64,000 bases of DNA. Source: Bacteroidota bacterium. GTDB lineage: Bacteria > Bacteroidota > Bacteroidia > Chitinophagales > Chitinophagaceae. Position 1 is the stretch's first letter, and every line of letters begins with the position of its first letter. Positions 62,086 through 64,000 of the stretch are shown here, in pieces. The notes under the pieces were generated by a model. The model was not told the DNA's origin and did not search any database. It saw only the letters and a list, made by a program, of their open reading frames with translations. Position numbers and translations under genes: made by a program. Location: contig JAUZOA010000007.1 in the NCBI GenBank assembly GCA_030706685.1, forward strand, positions 51,579 through 115,578, written 5' to 3'.

Positions 62086-63303
62086 ATGACAAGGATAGGA
62101 CTCATACGGGAAAACAAGATCCCCGGGGATAACAGGGTAGCATTGACACCGGCCCAGTGTAAATGGATACTAAAAAATTCCAGTGAGATCACGATAATAG
62201 CCCAGGGTTCGGAAGGAAGGTGTTTCTCTGACAAGGAATACAGGATGGCAGGGGTGGAAGTCAGGGAAAACCTGGATGACTGTGATATCCTTTTTGGTAT
62301 AAAGGAAGTGAGCAGGGATGAATTGATTCCGGGCAAAACTTATCTTTTCTTTTCGCATACTAAAAAGAAACAGCCACGCAACCAGCCCCTTCTCCGGTCC
62401 ATACTGGAGAAAAAAATTACACTGATTGATTACGAATGTCTCGAGCATGATGACGGTCAGCGCATCATTGGCTTTGGTTTTTTCGCGGGCGTGGTAGGCG
62501 CCCACAATGGTATGATGGCTTATGGCAACAGGACCGGTTTATATAAGCTGGAAAGGGTTTATAAGCAAAGGAGTTTTCGTGAACTGATACATACTTATTT
62601 TGGTTTGCGGCTGCCGAATGTGAAGGTTGCCATTACAGGTTCGGGTCGTGTGGCGCATGGCATACTGGAGGTCATGAACCTGATGGGCATCCTGGAAGTA
62701 GAGCCGGATGATTACAGGCGCAGAAGATTTTCCTATCCCGTTTATACCCAATTAAAGGGCGCCGACCTCTACCGCAACAAGATCACCGGGAAGTATAGCC
62801 GTGCTGATTTTCATGCGCACCCTGAAAAATATGAATGTATTTTTTTGCCCTACGCCGAACAAACGGATATATTAATGAACGGGGTGTACTGGGATAAGAA
62901 TGTACCGCGATTGTTTGAAAAGAACGATGTACATCCTGATACTTTCATCATACAAACTATCGCCGACATTACAGATGATGCCGGTGGGTCTGTACCGATC
63001 AACCTTGGCGACCAGACAATCGAAGACCCTGTGTATGGTGTAGATAAAACTACATTGGAGAAAACGGCACCCTATCTCCGTCATTCCATTGATATGATGG
63101 CTGTCGGCAACCTCCCGAATGAATTGCCAAGAGATGCAAGCCGTTATTTTGGAGAACAACTTATCAAATATGTACTGGAAGATCTCTTAAAAGGAGGCTC
63201 CGACATTATTAAAAGAGCAACTATTGTTTCCAATGGTAACCTGACAAAGCCTTTTGACTATTTGAAGAACTATGCGGAGGGAAGGGGGGAAGAGAAGGTA
63301 TGA
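62086..63303 (+). CDS. Alanine/saccharopine dehydrogenase-like NAD(P)-dependent enzyme
   Basis: 405 residues. The AlaDh_PNT N-terminal domain starts IGLIRENKIPGDNRVALTP; the nucleotide-binding fold has VAITGSGRVAHGILEVMNLMG (about residues 179-199, G-x-G-x-x-x-x-G). TLIDYECLEHDDGQRIIGFGFFAGVVGAHNG is conserved in the saccharopine-dehydrogenase-like subgroup of Bacteroidota. Amino-acid oxidoreduction, probably on lysine-type or alanine-type substrates, is inferred; the exact substrate is not visible. It stands alone with its own candidate promoter and is followed by a short direct-repeat region. Confidence 0.78.
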   Translation: MTRIGLIRENKIPGDNRVALTPAQCKWILKNSSEITIIAQGSEGRCFSDKEYRMAGVEVRENLDDCDILFGIKEVSRDELIPGKTYLFFSHTKKKQPRNQPLLRSILEKKITLIDYECLEHDDGQRIIGFGFFAGVVGAHNGMMAYGNRTGLYKLERVYKQRSFRELIHTYFGLRLPNVKVAITGSGRVAHGILEVMNLMGILEVEPDDYRRRRFSYPVYTQLKGADLYRNKITGKYSRADFHAHPEKYECIFLPYAEQTDILMNGVYWDKNVPRLFEKNDVHPDTFIIQTIADITDDAGGSVPINLGDQTIEDPVYGVDKTTLEKTAPYLRHSIDMMAVGNLPNELPRDASRYFGEQLIKYVLEDLLKGGSDIIKRATIVSNGNLTKPFDYLKNYAEGRGEEKV

Positions 63304-63340
63304 GCTATGAGTTTTTAGCTATAAGCTAACAGCCCAAGAG

Positions 63341-64000
63341 TCATAAATAAAGATAGTAATCTTTAAGAAGGTCAATAAACTCTTTGGTGTATTGCTGTTG
63401 TTCGTCCATGATCGCCAATTCATTTCTTGAATATTTTTTCTCATTGCTGTTATCATCGGATGTCCCGGCTATCAGCACCCTGAAAAAATTATGGTTTAGG
63501 GATTGTCTTACCAGTACCGTCTCCGTAACAAGAAGATTAAATTTTTTTAAAAGAGACACAGCTTCGTCCATCCTCTTAAACGGAAGCAGTAAAAAGAATT
63601 GCCCTTGGCGGGTCAGTTTGTCGCGGATCGCCTGCAATACTTCATTCAGTAATAATTCCTGGCTGTGATGCGCTATATTTTTTTCATGGCTAGGGGATAC
63701 CAATTCGTTTTCATAAAACGGGGGATTGCAGATGACAATATCATACCGTGGGGAAGAACTTTTCGCAAAATATTTTATATCACCTTGTGTAACCCTGACC
63801 TTTTCTTTCCAGGGTGAGGAAACAACATTCTCTTCTGCTTGCCCGGCCGCCGCCTTATCTATTTCGATGGCATCAATCAAAGCATCACATTGCTGCGCTA
63901 TCATCAGGCTTAATAAACCTGTGCCTGTTCCTATATCAAGCATATTCAGGGTTCGGTCCCCGGAATTCCTGATTCTTTTGGCTGCCCAGGCCCCGAACAA
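63341..64000 (-). CDS. trmN6: tRNA1(Val) (adenine-37-N6)-methyltransferase, 5' end cut
   Basis: 219 residues seen; the start lies beyond the right edge. SAM motif I LDIGTGTGLLSLMIAQQ is followed by EIDKAAAGQAEENV and the N6-adenine motif NPPFYENE. The order and spacing match TrmN6 (YfiC), which methylates A37 of tRNA1(Val). The C-terminal part (LLLPFKRMDEAVSLLKKFNLLVTETVLVRQSLNHNFFRVLIAG) is standard. The gene ends 37 bp after the convergent dehydrogenase stop, with an 'agctatgag/agctataagct' repeat between. Confidence 0.88.
   Translation of the reverse strand: MFGAWAAKRIRNSGDRTLNMLDIGTGTGLLSLMIAQQCDALIDAIEIDKAAAGQAEENVVSSPWKEKVRVTQGDIKYFAKSSSPRYDIVICNPPFYENELVSPSHEKNIAHHSQELLLNEVLQAIRDKLTRQGQFFLLLPFKRMDEAVSLLKKFNLLVTETVLVRQSLNHNFFRVLIAGTSDDNSNEKKYSRNELAIMDEQQQYTKEFIDLLKDYYLYL

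Overview
The window reads as chromosomal DNA of a Bacteroidota bacterium, most likely a member of the Chitinophagaceae or a close relative. The evidence is: three SusC/SusD pairs, type IX secretion (T9SS) C-terminal sorting domains and a PorQ homologue; many secreted proteins with short signal peptides or lipoprotein Cys residues; LytTR/histidine-kinase signalling; an ECF sigma/anti-sigma pair; and a promoter with the Bacteroidota -33 TTTG / -7 TAnnTTTG form (upstream of the 54.4 kb operon). No rRNA, prophage, complete insertion sequence or CRISPR array was seen. One tRNA gene (Leu-CAA) is present.

Layout. 0-2.6 kb: a parA-parB-DUF5683 segregation locus on the minus strand, interrupted by a four-helix-bundle (S23/IVP) gene flanked by inverted repeats. 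2.9-10.2 kb: a membrane metallophosphoesterase, two outer-membrane barrels, Lon protease and PorQ. 10.2-15.0 kb: a tightly overlapping minus-strand operon (M42 peptidase, 55-residue membrane protein, methyltransferase, membrane sulfatase-like enzyme, PIG-L deacetylase). 15.1-17.5 kb: a UbiA-like membrane protein, a lipoprotein and a LuxE-like acyl-protein synthetase. 17.5-19.3 kb: a LytS/LytTR two-component pair, divergent from the first SusC. 19.8-35.9 kb: three consecutive SusC/SusD units, the second and third each followed by an accessory lipoprotein; no polysaccharide-degrading enzyme lies among them. 36-46 kb: gene-poor, repeat-rich DNA with a T9SS propeller protein, a 944-residue repeat adhesin with an S74 chaperone and T9SS tail, a GyrI-like protein, a PepSY-like protein and gene remnants. 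46-51.3 kb: a GH106-type glycosidase, a small membrane protein and a secreted esterase. 51.5-54.5 kb: an ArsR-controlled operon of five SRPBCC/AHSA1 genes plus a frameshifted YciI gene. 55-64 kb: tRNA-Leu, sigma/anti-sigma pair, lipoproteins, an exported TPR-CHAT protein with a partner lipoprotein, an alanine/saccharopine dehydrogenase-like enzyme and the 3' part of trmN6.

The most unusual content is non-coding. Three intergenic regions (about 4.2, 38.6 and 44.2 kb) hold long, degenerate direct repeats with a strict 11-bp period, about one helical turn. The 38-45 kb region also carries two dispersed repeat families. One (here 'element A') has a conserved GTGCAC box next to a hairpin that differs in sequence but not in form from copy to copy. 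The other ('element B') has a conserved GGGCGAGACATCGTCGG core. I do not recognise these as a described system. A second well-supported regulatory feature is a pair of 16-bp palindromes placed on the promoter of the SRPBCC/ArsR operon.

All calls were made by reading the sequence. No database search was possible, so family names rest on motifs and remembered family features.
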